NCBI GenBank assembly: GCA_003439945.1
Contig: QVRM01001450.1
Span: 234,501 to 298,500, forward strand
DNA: 64,000 nt
Direction: 5' to 3'
Origin: Dermanyssus gallinae
Taxonomy: Eukaryota > Arthropoda > Arachnida > Mesostigmata > Dermanyssidae
Positions 1 through 12,652 of the stretch are shown one piece after another. The notes under the pieces are model-generated. The model did not search any database. It had not been told where the DNA came from and saw only the letters and a program-made list of their open reading frames with translations. Every line of letters begins with the position of its first letter. Position 1 is the first letter of the stretch. The position numbers and the translations under genes are program-made.

Positions 1-593
1 ATTCAGAGTATCGAGGCCGACTAGGCCCAGGAAGCTCAGATCCGTCGGGGTTGAAATCCAGGTGAGGCCTCTTTTTACAGAGGTCCTCAACCAGATTTTT
101 CTGCGCCTGAGAATTACGTTGGCTTCTAATCGCTCCAGGTGTGCGTGAGTTAAATTAAGTAGCTAAAAGGTGGTCAATTTCTCTAGGTGTTTCGTTATTA
201 TTATCTAATATAAAATCTACTTCTAATGCTGCCAAAAGTTCTTGTGGGTTCCATCTGGCCTTCTTAGAGGGGGGGGGGGCTAAAATGTTCTCATTATATT
301 CGTCCGGATAGGCACGACGACGGTGTAAATTAAGATCTGACTTAGAATTAAAAGCCTTAAGCAAGTACCAGATGGACATTTACAATTTAGCTGTGAGACG
401 CGCGAAGTACTAGGGGAGTTAAAATTATTATTAGAAGCAGCAGTGTCATTTTGTGAGGAACTTAAAATCAAAATATTAGTTTGTGATCGGTTAGGAGTTC
501 GGGAGGTGGCACGAACTTCTCGCTGATTGTGAGTCGCCCGCAAGTCTGGCAGCTGAGTCTTCCGGCGGTGTTGTTGCCGTTACGTGATGCCAT
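1..593 (-). pseudogene. R2-lineage non-LTR retrotransposon, N-terminal ORF fragment (cut by window edge)
   Basis: Read on the minus strand from a Met at 593, the sequence gives a Ser/Asn-rich leader, then a Cys-containing stretch (CKCPSGTC), then a frame change into SKSDLNLHRRRAYPDEY. That is the layout of a C2H2 zinc finger followed by the HP-EY tail of R2-lineage proteins. A basic linker (PSKKARW) follows, then a Myb-like block with Trp and acidic residues (RWNPQELLAALEVDFIL), an in-frame stop near 155, and a TPGAIRSQRNSQAQKNL block continuing to base 1. In the family these N-terminal zinc-finger and Myb domains bind target DNA. This copy is dead: the frame is shifted at the finger, a stop follows, and the last zinc-ligand His appears as Tyr. 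The rest lies outside the window. Family assignment is by remembered motif pattern, not by alignment. Confidence 0.62.
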
Positions 594-911
594 CGTTCTC
601 TTGGTCCACAGCGGTGGTAAGATTTCTTTAAAAGTTTCGTATGTGAACGATGGCGCGATTTTACGCAGATGTTGTTGTTAAAATCGCTACAGTGAAGCGG
701 TCTTTAGACCATCATTCTGTTTATCTCTACCCAAGGAGCACTATATCATATCTCGTCACGTACTGTATTTATGCAAAATAGCGTCGAAAGTAGAAGCTAA
801 ACATTGCACATTAATAGGTACAATAGTAGTGTCGGTCTAAGATATGTATTTGTGGTAAGTAGATGGAAGACTAGCATCCGACAGATTAATTGCTGTCTCT
901 TCGATTCAGTG

Positions 912-928
912 GATATATATATATAAAT

Positions 929-980
<52 letters not shown>
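912..980. repeat. (TA)n microsatellite
   Basis: About 69 bases of nearly pure TA with an AAATAG interruption near 925. No recognised element abuts it. Confidence 0.95.
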
Positions 981-985
<5 letters not shown>

Positions 986-1247
986 CATTTTAAGCAAACA
1001 TATCAAACTATTAAAGTAAATGGAATAGTTTCTATAAGGCTGTAATGAGTCGACGCCGATAATCACGTGCATTGCTGGCTTTGAGAGGCGCTGTACGTAG
1101 GCCCGAAGCCTGCCCCAAGTAACGAGTGTTCGAAAGATGGATGGTGACTGTCCTCTCTGCTAAGTGTTAGACATTGCCAGCCAGCTCACTTGCGAACATA
1201 CTTTCGACAAGTATAGGAAGGACGAAGAGACTGTGCCGTCGGCGGGA

Positions 1248-1287
<40 letters not shown>

Positions 1288-1291
1288 GTCT

Positions 1292-1333
<42 letters not shown>

Positions 1334-1343
1334 AGACTAGTTT
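1248..1343. repeat. TA microsatellite containing a perfect 16-bp inverted repeat
   Basis: A first TA tract (1248-1281) is followed by a 16-base arm (1282-1297, beginning AAACTAGTC), a second TA tract, and the exact reverse complement of the arm (1328-1343). The inner TA tract is self-complementary, so the whole 1282-1343 segment can fold into one uninterrupted hairpin. Confidence 0.9.
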
Positions 1344-1379
1344 GGCAGGAAATCTGAGCTTACCAGGAAAAACAACGAT

Positions 1380-2570
1380 GGCTAGAACACCGCTTTCTGA
1401 TTGGGGGTTACGGCTAGAGAGAGAGAGAGATACAGTAAGGGGTAATGGATAACGAAGATTAAGCAGAGAGAGGTAGAGAGAGAGAGAGTGAAATGAAGAT
1501 ACGAACAGAGAGATCGAAAGAAAGAACGTAACAACACGGGATCAGTAGTGGTCGTTGTATTCCGCCGCATCGACGACTTGCAAAATCACCTCTCTGTGCA
1601 AACCAACAGTGTGTATATTCCGTGGATGAACAGCTGAGTCGGCACATCTGTACACGTCGTCCTGCTGCTGCTGCTGTTGGTCGCACCACTACCGCCACTA
1701 TTGCTCATGCATTGGTCTAGCCGCACCGCCGCCGCACATCGAGTACAGACGGTCGCCGTGTGGGGCACGAGAAGGGCGCAACACACGGAGTATGGCTAGC
1801 GGGGGGGGGGGGGGGGGGGGGCTGCCATCCCCGCTCTCGGTCTATCGGTCGGCCCCCCTGTGCGGCGGCTCGCTTGTCGTCAGTAAGGGCACAGTGAGAT
1901 TGGGGTCCGCTCGTCTTCGGATGAAAATCAAACGATGACGCTGCATAATTTGTGCGACGGCCATCTAGCAATCTGTCGTTTTTGTCCTGGCTCTGGGTAG
2001 CCTGGGCTGCTTTCGCTGTTGTAGCTGTTGTTGTTGCTTCTGCTGCTGCTGCCGTCGTCGTTGTTGTCGTTGTTGTTATTGTTGTTGTGTCGGTTCCAGT
2101 CGTCGTCTTTTGTCGTCGGTTGCAGCTCCCAAAGCTGACGAAAATATCCTCCATATCTACCACGAGTAGTGATTCGCATAGACTCCCGGGGTGTGACCGG
2201 CATAGACCATGGGCCGTTTGGCATCTGTGTCTTCCCCTCCCTTGTCGCATTTTGCTTGGCGTCTTTCACAGCCACCTCCTATCCCGATCGCAGCAAGGGA
2301 CGTGGGGAATGAAGCAGACGGGTTTCCGGCAGCGTCGTCACAGCAAAGGTGACAGACTGACTGACTGCCCCTATCATCAGCCTCCCAAGTGCGTCTAGGA
2401 GACGGGCGAGAAGAACAAACAAGTGAGAAGCAAACTGTTACTGCTACTACTACTACTACTACAACTGCTGTTGCATTCGCCGCCCTGCTGGCCGCCGCCG
2501 CCAACGCTGTCGCCGTCTTCTTAACAAGGCAATGTGATCCCTGTCCATCACGTTCAGGCGCGAACTCGGC
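1380..2570. other. GC-richer region with simple repeats and no recognisable gene
   Basis: This stretch holds GA runs (about 1415-1430 and 1470-1490), a run of 20 G (1801-1820) and long GTT/GCT-type trinucleotide runs (about 2010-2100). Open frames here are low-complexity readings of those repeats (poly-Thr, Val, Ala, Asn) and I do not call them genes. CAG-rich, GC-richer islands of this kind could be the 5' exon or regulatory part of a host gene, but no splice-bounded conserved exon is visible. Confidence 0.5.
1801..1820. repeat. Homopolymer G20
   Basis: Twenty consecutive G. It could form a G-quadruplex and is also prone to length errors in assembly. Confidence 0.95.
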
Positions 2571-2586
2571 GGAAAGGGCTGCGTCG

Positions 2587-2722
2587 GCCCGGGAAGGGTA
2601 GGGAAACGCGCGGAGAGTCGGGTTGCCCCGGGAAGGAGTGGAAAGCGTGCGAGGAGGCGGATAGCCCCGGGAAGCAGAGGAGAGCTTTGGGAGGACATGA
2701 AGAGCCCCGGCAAGGGTAGATC
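2587..2722. repeat. 39-bp minisatellite, about 3.5 units
   Basis: The core CCCGGGAAG recurs at 2588, 2627 and 2666, with a CCCGGC variant at 2706, giving spacings of 39, 39 and 40 bases. Units diverge by roughly a quarter. The period is a multiple of three for most units, so several frames show a 13-residue repeat (for example LLPGATRLSARFP on the minus strand). This periodicity explains the overlapping open frames on both strands here and is not evidence of a protein. Confidence 0.85.
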
Positions 2723-3075
2723 TTCTTGAAAAGGGATATCCAGTCCTGTCTGCCGTCCTGACATCCCGCCTTGATGGGAAGCAGAACGCCAGGAAAGCAA
2801 ACGTACGCCGGCTGGCATACAAGAGCAACCACGGCCGACGGATCCTTCGGCTTCTTTATGGCCGCTCGTGGGCCCACAAGTATTCTTTCGATCCTCTTTG
2901 CACGATGATATCGCATAGCGTGACGCCGAGACACGTGCAGCCGGCTGGCTTGATGATCCGCATACGCTGTTTCACATATGTACACACAAGCACTTGAATC
3001 ACGCGGTGCCTTTAGAAGCAACCGCAACCGGGGTTACATTAGCACTAAGTTGCCGTATATAGGAATGTATGATGC

Positions 3076-3076
<1 letters not shown>

Positions 3077-3139
<63 letters not shown>
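3077..3139. repeat. (TA)n microsatellite
   Basis: About 63 bases of pure TA followed by TGCGTACG. No element end is recognised on either side. Confidence 0.95.
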
Positions 3140-3142
<3 letters not shown>

Positions 3143-4600
3143 TACGTGCACTGAACAAGCTCATAGTGCCTAAATTAATATGAGCCTTAAAGGGCTAACC
3201 CACGAGTAACCACAGCAAAGTAATATGACGCTTCAGGTCCTCTTTTCCGGTGCAGAGAGTTGTGCGAGCATATAGTTGGTGTACATAACTATAAAACTTT
3301 ATACTGCATACCTACCTGCAGAACTTGGTGTCAAAATGCAACGCCTAACAATGTTTAGGGTTCCTAATAAGAGCCTACATGCAATTTCATACACGCAAAT
3401 AATGCATAAATATTAGCACATGTAAACAGTAGCTTGCGATTTACGTTTAACATGACGGTATGAAGTCATTATTTTTCCTACCTACAGAAAATAAGAACCG
3501 CGCTTTGAAATCTATTTTTCTGCACGACATGGTTACACGAGTGGAGATATTTGTCACCTACTACCCTCCTCCAAGTTGACAAGCTGTACGCACTACAAAG
3601 TTGCTTTATTTAAGGCTAACGCAAGGAACAGAACTTAGCCAATCATTTAAGCGTTGCAGTAATTGTCGTTTTGTCTAACAAACTATATTTTTCAATTGGA
3701 AAAATACAGATTGAAAAATACAAAATGCCTATTGGTCTGATACAGCAACCGCTGACTATCACACAAGCTGAGCGGAATATATAGCAAAGAAAACCTAGGA
3801 TGTCTATTAACGGAACTACTATAAGAGCAAATGGCCGTAATTGTACTAAAACCAGAACTGCAACAACGACAGATAGTTGCGGTGCTCAAAGGAGCAGATA
3901 CGAAGAAAAGACAGCCTTTTTATTTTGGTATTTTTTAATTAAAGGAAATACAAATTAAAAATAGGTAAAACGCTGAAATTCCAAAATATGTTGTTAGCGA
4001 AATGAGTAAACTGCCGCCGGAATGACAGAAGTACACTGCTGGGACAAGTACATAATTTAATTTACATATATAATTTAAAATTTTACTGATTTAATAAACA
4101 AGACGTATCAAGTTTATAATGATCGAAAACATAATAATGAAGTTTTGTTTATATCATTTCCTGTCTAGGAGCATAACTTTATAAGCATATAAAGTCGGCT
4201 GTCTCAAGCCCGGCCTGTTATCTTCATAGGGACCCGAAAAGTGCTAGCAAAGATATTCTAGCGAGTCCGAGTGGCTTGCATAAACCCTTGCAGATAGGCA
4301 CAATGGTACTTCACTAGCAAAGATGTTTTCCACTAAGTAAGGATTTCAATATTTACAAGACCTGCGTGTCTAAGTAATTACTTGTTTCTAAGAGAAGAGG
4401 TGAAGTGTCTGCATGCGGAGGATCTGTATACGTGGGACAATCGACGCTACGAATCTAGCTGTCGGCTAATCGACGTTTACTAGACAAAAGAAACGCTACA
4501 AACGAAAAGTAGGTTTCCATCTTTCCTATCGGTAGATGTTGAGAAAATCGGGAACCTAACTTGGCCAGCGTCCTTTCTAGAACAGGTTCTTGATCTGTCT
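3140..4600. other. AT-rich stretch without recognisable features
   Basis: Both strands are dense in stops. I see no conserved motif, RNA gene or terminal repeat. Confidence 0.5.
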
Positions 4601-6300
4601 TTAATCTAAAATGATTTGCCTACTGGACCGGTGGCTACTCTTCTTCGCAAGCAATCGCAAAGCAGCTGTGTGCTCGACAACGCGCGAGCGTTCCTCGAGT
4701 CTATCAACTTGACGGGCTACCGCGGTTCCCGTTGAAAAATGGACAGGCGTCGGGACCTGCAACGCCGACAGGTCCCGACAGGTCTGGTTGGCCACAAATA
4801 CCTGTCAAGGCCCCGCGCGAACGCCAGCAAACATGGTTTGCCGGTCTAGATGGTTAATGTTTGTTCAAATTCAACGCCAGCTAGAAGCCTTTTTAGCAAC
4901 TTTGGAAGCGACCATCACCCGACGCAAGATGAAGCAGTTTTGTGCCGAGCAGTGTGTCACGCTTCCTCTATTTCTCCTTCGCTGCGTCAGGGCCAACGAT
5001 TCGTTGGCCAACCGAGCGTCGCTGCATGTCGAACATCATCAACAACACAAAACGCATATATTGACGTCAATCAACAGTTGGCTTGCAGCCGCCTCGCACG
5101 TCGTCAGTGGTTGTCCTCGGTCGCCGGTCAGAAGCGGGTGCGATATACGAAACCGCAAGATCTACGAGCAAAAAGGAGTTTGTTTTTATTTTCACCATCT
5201 AGTTGCAGTCTTTGGAGACAGGCACGCACGACTTTGGTGCGAGACAGTGCAAGCCTCCTGCGAGTCGTCGTAGCATTGCTACTACGACTATTTGCACTAG
5301 TTTAACTTCGACTACTACTACTACTACTACTACTACTGTAGCAGCAGCAGCAACAGCAGCAGCTTAGACTTCATACTATCGCACCCACACCACAGCACAC
5401 TCCCTAAAGAGTCAGCATTGACCATTGCCGCTATTGGTTCTGTGGCGAGTTATGTGGCCACCATGGCTGGCGGATTCGCACGCTGCCTGACAGCACAGTA
5501 GGGCAGTGCTCTGATGGGTCGACGGCGCGCCGGCCCCCATGAGGCAGAACAGCGAAGCCGAGGCCGGGGTCGAGGGAAAACGCGGCAAACGCAGTCCTCT
5601 TCGCTGGACAGCCGCGCTGTGATGAATGTGAAGTGAACAACAGCTGAAGTTTCTTCCAGGGCTGTGCCTGCGGCGGCGGCCCGGCAGGCGGTGGCGTCGG
5701 GGAGGGGGCAAGCGGACCATTTCCAGTGGCCGTTCTAGGCGCCCGGCCATGGCTACTCTTTCCTCTTTGCCCGCCCATATGCGAACGGGCGGGGGTTTCT
5801 GCACCGAACGGAAAGAAGTCGGTGGGAACAGAGGACCTTCAATTCGAGGTGATTGATGATGATGCTGCTCCTATTTCGGCTGCCGCTGCGACCGCCAGTC
5901 GTCGTCGAGATGTGGTCATGGTCGTGAAACTGGTGGAAGTGGTGGTACCGCAGCCGATCTGAATGGTGAGTGGACGAGGGGATCGGGTCTGTTATCTGGG
6001 CTCAGAGACTCGGGCACCTCTGAGACTAGTTCTACCACTACAGCGACTACTAGGTAATGGCGGTAGAGTTTGCCCGTAGCACTGCTGCCGTCGGCATTGC
6101 CGGAAGCCGCTGATACTCTTTTTCCCGCTTCGACAGCGGTCGAATCTACAACCGAGTACGAAATCCTGAGTACCACGATCTGCAGCCGCAACCGCGTACA
6201 ATCCACCACGATCTAGAGTCGAATCCCACACCGTACTTCTACGATCTTCTGTCAAATCCTGCACCGTACGGTTACCATCTCCACCATGCACAGTGCATCC
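4600..6300. other. GC-richer region with CTA/CAG trinucleotide runs, no assigned gene
   Basis: Overlapping open frames occur on both strands (up to about 160 codons), but they read as Arg/Ala/Pro/Ser-rich sequence without domains. A CTA run followed by CAG runs sits at about 5312-5362. The base composition resembles other islands in the window (1.4-2.6, 26-27.6, 32.5-33.3 and 46.4-48.1 kb). A 5' exon or promoter of an unseen host gene is possible. Confidence 0.45.
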
Positions 6301-8890
6301 GCACGCTATGACGAACTACAGCCACATCTGCAGGAAGTATATATATATACTACAGGGGGTTGGCTGACGATATGGTGCACATTGTGCACCGATAGGTTCT
6401 CGCTTCTATACCACCTTGTCATCCTCGTTAAGGTCTGTTTCTTTGAAAGAGCACCCCGGACAAACGTATGCATCTATTGGAGAAATAAACACCTACATTT
6501 AGATCCAGAAAGGGAGATAAGGAGGATGTCCCACGTAGTACGTGTCACGGGCATCGCGTCAGTGGGCGACCTAAGGTATACACTAGTGAACCTGCTTTTG
6601 ACGCTGCAGCTGCCTGTAAACGTAGAGCGGCAAACTAGCGTGCTAATGACGAATGCTCAAACCTAATCGATTGCTTCTGGAGGTAAAGCGGATGTAGATA
6701 GCCAGGGGCACACTTATGGTATTAGGAACTATAACTCATTCCCATTGTGTGGATGATGCATTCAGCTGGATTCGATTGCACTTTGGCCGAATTTTCGTCG
6801 AGCGACGTAATGTGTATGTGCTTACCTGTCACAAACCTTTTCAATGTAGATTATTACTGCCTACCCAAAGTTGCGGACCTATTCGTCTTACGGTAGTCTA
6901 TGTATTAGTCCCCTAAGCCAGAGAGCCCAACGTCCTACTAACGTCAATATGCAATATAAGGATCGAGAGATATAGATTGTATAATACCTGCCTCCGCGTT
7001 ACGTACGAGCATGTGGACATGACAATTGACTGGGTACTTGAGAACATATACGCCAACCATAGAACGTATTAAACTCACTAACGTCCATGGCCTACTGGTC
7101 TCATCGTTTTTATTAACCGTTAGTGACTTACGTTACCCTCCGCCTTACTGAAACCCCTTGTTTTCCTCAAAATAAATGTCTACTTTTAAAGCAAATGTGC
7201 GTGTAGAAAACGATAATTGAAATAGGGAGCTTCTAAAAATTACGCGGATCTTCTTCAAATAACCGATGGCTCCTTCTCTAGATCGGGTAGTTAGGGAAAA
7301 ATAAGAGCCGAGCTTACGTAGAGAGGAAGTCTACGTATATTGGTAAAAAGATTTAGTAACTATTTAAAAGACAAGGTATATGGTGGATGCTCATACCATC
7401 AAAGTATTGTGTGCCACGTATTGATTGCACTCTATTTGAAATAGTTATGGCGGATCGTTTTATCAACATTTTAACTGTAGGTATGGCAAATGCTATTCCG
7501 AATTCTATGCATTTCTTTTATTTAACCAAATTTATGTCACATTTTGGAAGACTAGACAATTTTATTAAAGTGCGGAAACAAAAAGAGTTAACATGCTACC
7601 GTTGGCAAGGTAATACATTGACGCAGTATCCATTAGTAGGAACGCAAATGGGTCCCCTAAGATAATTGTTTGTATCCGTTGCTCTGCATAATATTTTTGA
7701 TTTAGAACCTTAAAACACTATTGTTGATACAAGGACTATTACTAAGATATACGGTGTATGTCGAAGATTTACAGTCTATGCGGTCAGAATATAAGTACAT
7801 GCAAAACAATCTAAGCCACTATACATGTATTACTAAGTTAGTCTGACTCAAATAAAATTCTAAGATCACTAAAAAAGCACGCAGCTTGGAACAAGGTCCA
7901 GAAAGATCACGAACATTGTTCAAGCAGGACGCCTACACCAACGGCGTATCTTTCAAGGACCCTTGCGTTACATTTGATGCACATTTGAAATTTATCCGAT
8001 ACACCTTGAATTCAGTTAAATCAGCATCATGCTATCATTAAACTACGCTCTCTTGTTATGCCATAGAGCGTCCTTTATATGTGTCTTTGCTAATGTTTCT
8101 ATATAATACACGGCTTGAAGGTGTGGTCGCATTTACTTCGAGAGCGATTAACCTGTTGGAATCGTGTGCAATCAACGCTTCGTAAAGCGCGCTGCACATA
8201 CTACAGCGCAAATGCAATTTTGTGTAAGAGATTATACTGCTATCAGTTGCTGTTCTCTTTACAGACAGTCATTTGCGTATTTTCAATAGACTCACTAGTG
8301 ACTCCTCTTTGAGAGATTTCTTCGCCAGGCAGCATAGCAACCTGCGAAATTGGGTGGCAATTTAACTTTCCAAAATCAGTGTGGTAGATACTGTCAATAA
8401 TACGTTTGCTTGGAGAATGGCGATATCAACTCATGCTGAACAAGCACTCTGTGACGTTGCGATTCCTCTTATGCTAAATAAAGGAGATGAGCATGTTTCT
8501 AAATGCGTACCGCAGACAAGCAGGCTCTGATACAGAGCCGTGCCAACAAAAGAACATTTAATCAAATTTAATATGGAACCCCACAGATAGCAGATTACTG
8601 CAATTACCTTAGTATTTAATACTATGACACGGCATGAAAACTTTAACGTGTGACTAACCTTGTGTCACACGTTATGTCATGGGATTTGCCAAGAACGCAA
8701 CACCCCATTCGCTACAGTCACTTAGCATTGCAGAGAACAAAAACTAGAAATCTAGAAATCAGAATACAGAAACTAAAAATCTGCTTACAAGGCTAACTGC
8801 CTCTTACAAGGGGGCGCGACGCACTATTTAGCTGGTGGGCCGATCAATAGTGGTTAAATAGTGGATGGCGGTCTAGTGTAATTGCATAGA
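6300..8890. other. AT-rich stretch, possibly decayed retroelement
   Basis: No intact domain. The plus strand at about 7860-8560 gives short, frame-broken segments whose residue pattern loosely resembles the C-terminal part of a LINE pol, too weak to assign. A small hairpin with perfect 11-base arms (TAACGTGTGAC and its complement) lies at about 8647-8675. Confidence 0.3.
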
Positions 8891-10320
8891 AAAAAAATTC
8901 TATTGGGAAGTAGTAGACAAACGAAATGGGAAGGAGTATAAAATAGGAGAATCGAGAAGCCGAAGCATGCCGAGACTCAGCAAAAATAATGGGTTTAGGC
9001 AACCAGATTTGACCGATGGAAATTGAGGCGTAGCGGCGATCAGGCAGTCGCCCAACTATTTCTATGTCACCCTTTTCTTTGCCTCTCTATATGTGTCTGT
9101 CTCTCTTGCTTTCTTTCCCTTCTTTCTCTTGTTTTGCTTCCCTTGACTCCCTTCTTCGTATCCCAATGCTACGCTTTGGGTTCTTCGTTCAACGCTCTGC
9201 TCTCGACAAAATCAGTAGGCCAGCGGCAGCGTTGAAGCACACGACCGAGACAAACACGAGGCGAGAGAGAGCGGATTTACTACGTACGCACACTTACATA
9301 AACAGCTTAAATATTGACGACATTGTTGCATCTTTTGCATAGCGGTAGCGGGGATAGTCGTAATGATAATGGTCGTAGTTGTAAAGAAGAGACGATGTTG
9401 TTGTTGTTGTTGCTGCTGCCGCAGCAGAACGTAGATAACGACGTGTAGATAACGCGTCAACAACATAACTAGTAACAGAAGCAGCTGGGGGCAGAGGAAC
9501 AGCGGCGACAGCAACCGCAAGATCGCTACCACCAGCTGGGAAAGGGGTAGTACTTGGTGGAAGTCGAACACATTAAGTGTGGAAAAACAGTTAAGGAGGG
9601 TGATTCCGAGGGGTACTGCAGGGCTGACAATGTAATGCATGCAAATAATGAGATGGGAGAGGTTAGGGAAAGCAACGTTGATGGTATGCTCATTGCCCAA
9701 AACGGTTAGTCGAAACACAGGACGATACTATAGGGTGGCTTGCAGGGCTGTCAACAAAAAGTTTGCTTCTTTAGTGCGGGAAGCTAACTTTGGATACCTT
9801 GTCCTGGAATACACATAGGACACCGCTCCGAACGGCATCAACTATGGTGAGGTGGGTGTTGGCGTGTGTGAGATGGCATACCGCGCAATTAGCTGGAGAG
9901 CCTGCGAATCGCTTGCAATAAAAATGGCAATGCAGAGAGTAACGGAGAGAGTCACAAATACGCTGGAATGGCAAACAAATATCTTCCGCAATTTGTAGAT
10001 CAGTATTGGTGTTGGGTGGTGAGCAGAGGCGCAGCGTACAACAAAAATATTGGGGCGACAGGGGGACAGGCAGATATCTAAGAGGCAGACGGCACCCGCG
10101 CAATTAAAATTCAGAGAGATACGAGACAGCGGTGAGTGTAGAACTGGAGGAGGCATTGGGTGTGGTCTGGAGTTTGGCCATGGGCAACCTTGCGAATCTC
10201 AAAAACGTTAGGCATGCTCCAAAAACGAGATTGAGAAGTAAAAAGAGGTAAAAATAAGCGAGCACCTTTTACACGGATAGCATTGCCACAATATCAGAAG
10301 TAGTAGGCGACGGGGCAAGT
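8890..10320. other. Possible 5' part of the LINE relic that follows
   Basis: The plus strand is purine-rich, so long pyrimidine-rich frames on the minus strand (for example 9212-9718, with a poly-Gln run) are shadows. The region leads directly into the endonuclease remnant at 10.3 kb and may be its decayed 5' UTR or ORF1. No zinc knuckle is readable. Confidence 0.3.
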
Positions 10321-11461
10321 GGGAGGAATTGTGCAGCCTGATAGAAAAGAGAGAATTAGATATAATGGTGGTCGAAGAGACACATTTATGTGAGGCAGAA
10401 GTTCCACCGGGGTTTCATGGGTACAATTCGTATGGGACGAATAAAAATACGGGGACAGGATAAATTGGTTTGGAAAAGCGGGTATGCTGGTTAAAGAAAG
10501 CATAATAAGGAAAAAAACGAGATTGAAAATTAAATACTCAGAGGTGGTTAATAGTGAAGTGCTTAGCGGGGTAATTAGAATTGTGGTATATTCATAACAC
10601 CGCGCAAGAGACGCACTTCATTGTATAGTGGATTAACAGAGGCGGACACAAGTAGTGATAGGATGGATACTAGGATGTGTTTTGCATTCATCAGTTGGAC
10701 GAGCGGCAGAATATAGAAGGGAAAATGCTATTAAAATTGATAACGACGGGGCTGAATATACTAAAGTTATATAACTTAATGATTGAGAAATATACGTAGA
10801 ATCAGTTAATAGAAGAATAAAAAGGACGACGGTGTGGATTCGACGGAATAGCATTAAAGGTTGTAAATACGCTGGAAGGGGACTACATAGATTATTTGTC
10901 GAAATATTCAAATATAATTTTTGCCGGAGCTAGCATACCAGGAAGTTGGCCTAGGGATAGGGTACATTTGCTGTCAAAAGATGGCGTCAATAACGATGAT
11001 TTGAAAAAGGAAGGCCGATACTCATATCACAAATCCGTACGTTTTTTTTGCATAAAAATGCGATATCTACTTGGTGTAATGGTGGCATGCAATTTTGCAA
11101 TGTTTATGAGCCGGGTACAGAATAGTTTAAGAGCGAATGAAAAAAAAGGGAATGACAAGGCGGGTCTAGGTAGGGGTATAGGTTAGGGCCATATTTGTTT
11201 CGATTAAAACAAATAGTTGAGATATCAAGAATACCAAAGCTGGGTTGTATTGAGGAATTTTTTTTATCTCAAAAAGCCTACAATATGGTAAATAGAGATT
11301 CCTTATATAAATGTATGGCGGAAGAAGGATTTGACGCACGTTTGAAGGGCTTACTAGATTATATTAATAGGGAAAACACAGTAATGATCAAAGGAAATAA
11401 GAGAGAATCGACTTAATAATATGTGCTAAAGGTGCAAGACAGGAGTACCCTTTCATCGCAA

Positions 11462-11531
<70 letters not shown>

Positions 11532-12340
11532 CGCGAGATAAATTATTAAAACCGGGTTAGGGTGCCAGGGAGAAAATGGGGAGATAGAAATATTTATTCA
11601 AACTCCTCTCTTGTTGTTTGTAGATGATATGGTTGTTTTAGGAAGAGATGAGGGATATGTACAGTTCAAGGAATGCTTTATGCCTGTGGAGAGGCAGCAG
11701 TCTATGGGGGTTCAATGAATATGTGGTTAAAATTTTTATTAAAAAATTATGGAGGATATAAAAAGGGATTTAGAAAGAAAAATAAATCGGTTTTTATTGG
11801 CGTGCCGTTTCAATTGTAGCAGAAGGATTCCTGACCGACGGGGCGGAATGTTAAAGTTTATAGAAAGTAAAGTACAAAGTAAGCTAAGGTATATTAGTAG
11901 AATAAGGTCATTCAATAACCGACGATGGGTTAATAAGATACAGTGGGTAACAAAATAATGGTAGAATAGTAGAATCGGGCTGAAGGTTGGACCTTGCGGC
12001 AAGACAGATAAAGCTCAGCAGTCAACAATAGACAGACACTGCTATATCCAGTGGACAAGTTGAAAGCAAAGTAAATGCAGCATACACACAGAAGCGGCAG
12101 GCAGCTTTTTTAAAGAAAACTAATTTAAGGGAAGTATACGGAAATATGAAATCGGAATGGGGTGGAGTAGAAGGGTTACACGATAATATAAGAAGCCGCG
12201 GTCTGTTAGCGGATGCAAGAACAGGTTTGTTAGACACGAAGGTGCAGCGTGCTTGCAACAAGAAATTAGAAACAACGGTTGGTCGGATATGCGGGAAAAG
12301 AGGGGAAACGGTAGATCATCTGGTTACGGAGTTATCTTAA
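10321..12340 (+). pseudogene. Decayed LINE pol: endonuclease, reverse transcriptase, C-terminal Cys/His region
   Basis: In order on the plus strand: an APE-endonuclease start with the pattern WEELCSLIEK and a catalytic-Glu box VVEETHL (about 10325-10400), then PPGFHGYNSYG. Next comes an RT start near 10896 with SIPGSWPRDRVHLLSKDG followed by a YRP-like block, a finger/palm segment SQKAYNMVNRDSLYKCM (about 11265-11325), the catalytic box FVDDMVVLGRDE (11617-11652), and a C-terminal segment ending near 12330 with CGKRGETVDHLV, the remnant of a Cys/His motif. Frameshifts and stops separate these blocks and a TA tract replaces the region before the FVDD box. Element order and motifs are seen; the lineage, which recalls LINEs of ticks and mites, is inferred. 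It directly abuts the 310-bp repeat at 12343, which may be its 3' UTR. Confidence 0.75.
11464..11529. repeat. (TA)n microsatellite inside the LINE relic
   Basis: Sixty-six bases of pure TA lie between the RT palm segment and the FVDD box, where the conserved QG-PLSP block would be expected. Confidence 0.95.
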
Positions 12341-12342
12341 AA

Positions 12343-12621
12343 CATCTTATCTTGAAACATCAACATCACTGCTAAAGACAACTCAAGCTATTGGATGAGG
12401 ACAACAACGATAACGACGACGACAACAATCGCCGAAATGATGGGAATGGCTGACGTTGTGAAGTCTGAAGTCGAAGGATCCAGGCCTTTGCGAATTACTA
12501 CGCTACCTCATTATAAAGACAAATGCGACAGGCGAGGAGAAGCTAGGCAGCTTGTCGGGAAAACAACGTCGCATCAAACTTCATTGGGGCTCATCTTTCT
12601 GTCTCTCCTAATGTATGTATG

Positions 12622-12652
<31 letters not shown>
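12343..12652 (+). repeat. 310-bp duplicated unit, copy 1, ending in (TATG)n(TA)n
   Basis: About 280 bases of complex sequence with a CGA/ACG run, followed by about three TATG units and a TA tract. It matches 13974-14299 at well above 95% by eye; differences are a few substitutions and the length of the CGA run. It starts just after the decayed LINE pol ends. It may be that LINE's 3' UTR and tail, or a separate retroposon. Confidence 0.85.

Noticed and set aside
1717..2398. Overlapping 115-223 codon frames in the GC-rich island
   Set aside because: All derive from CAG/GTT or minisatellite repeats, compete on both strands and show no domain.
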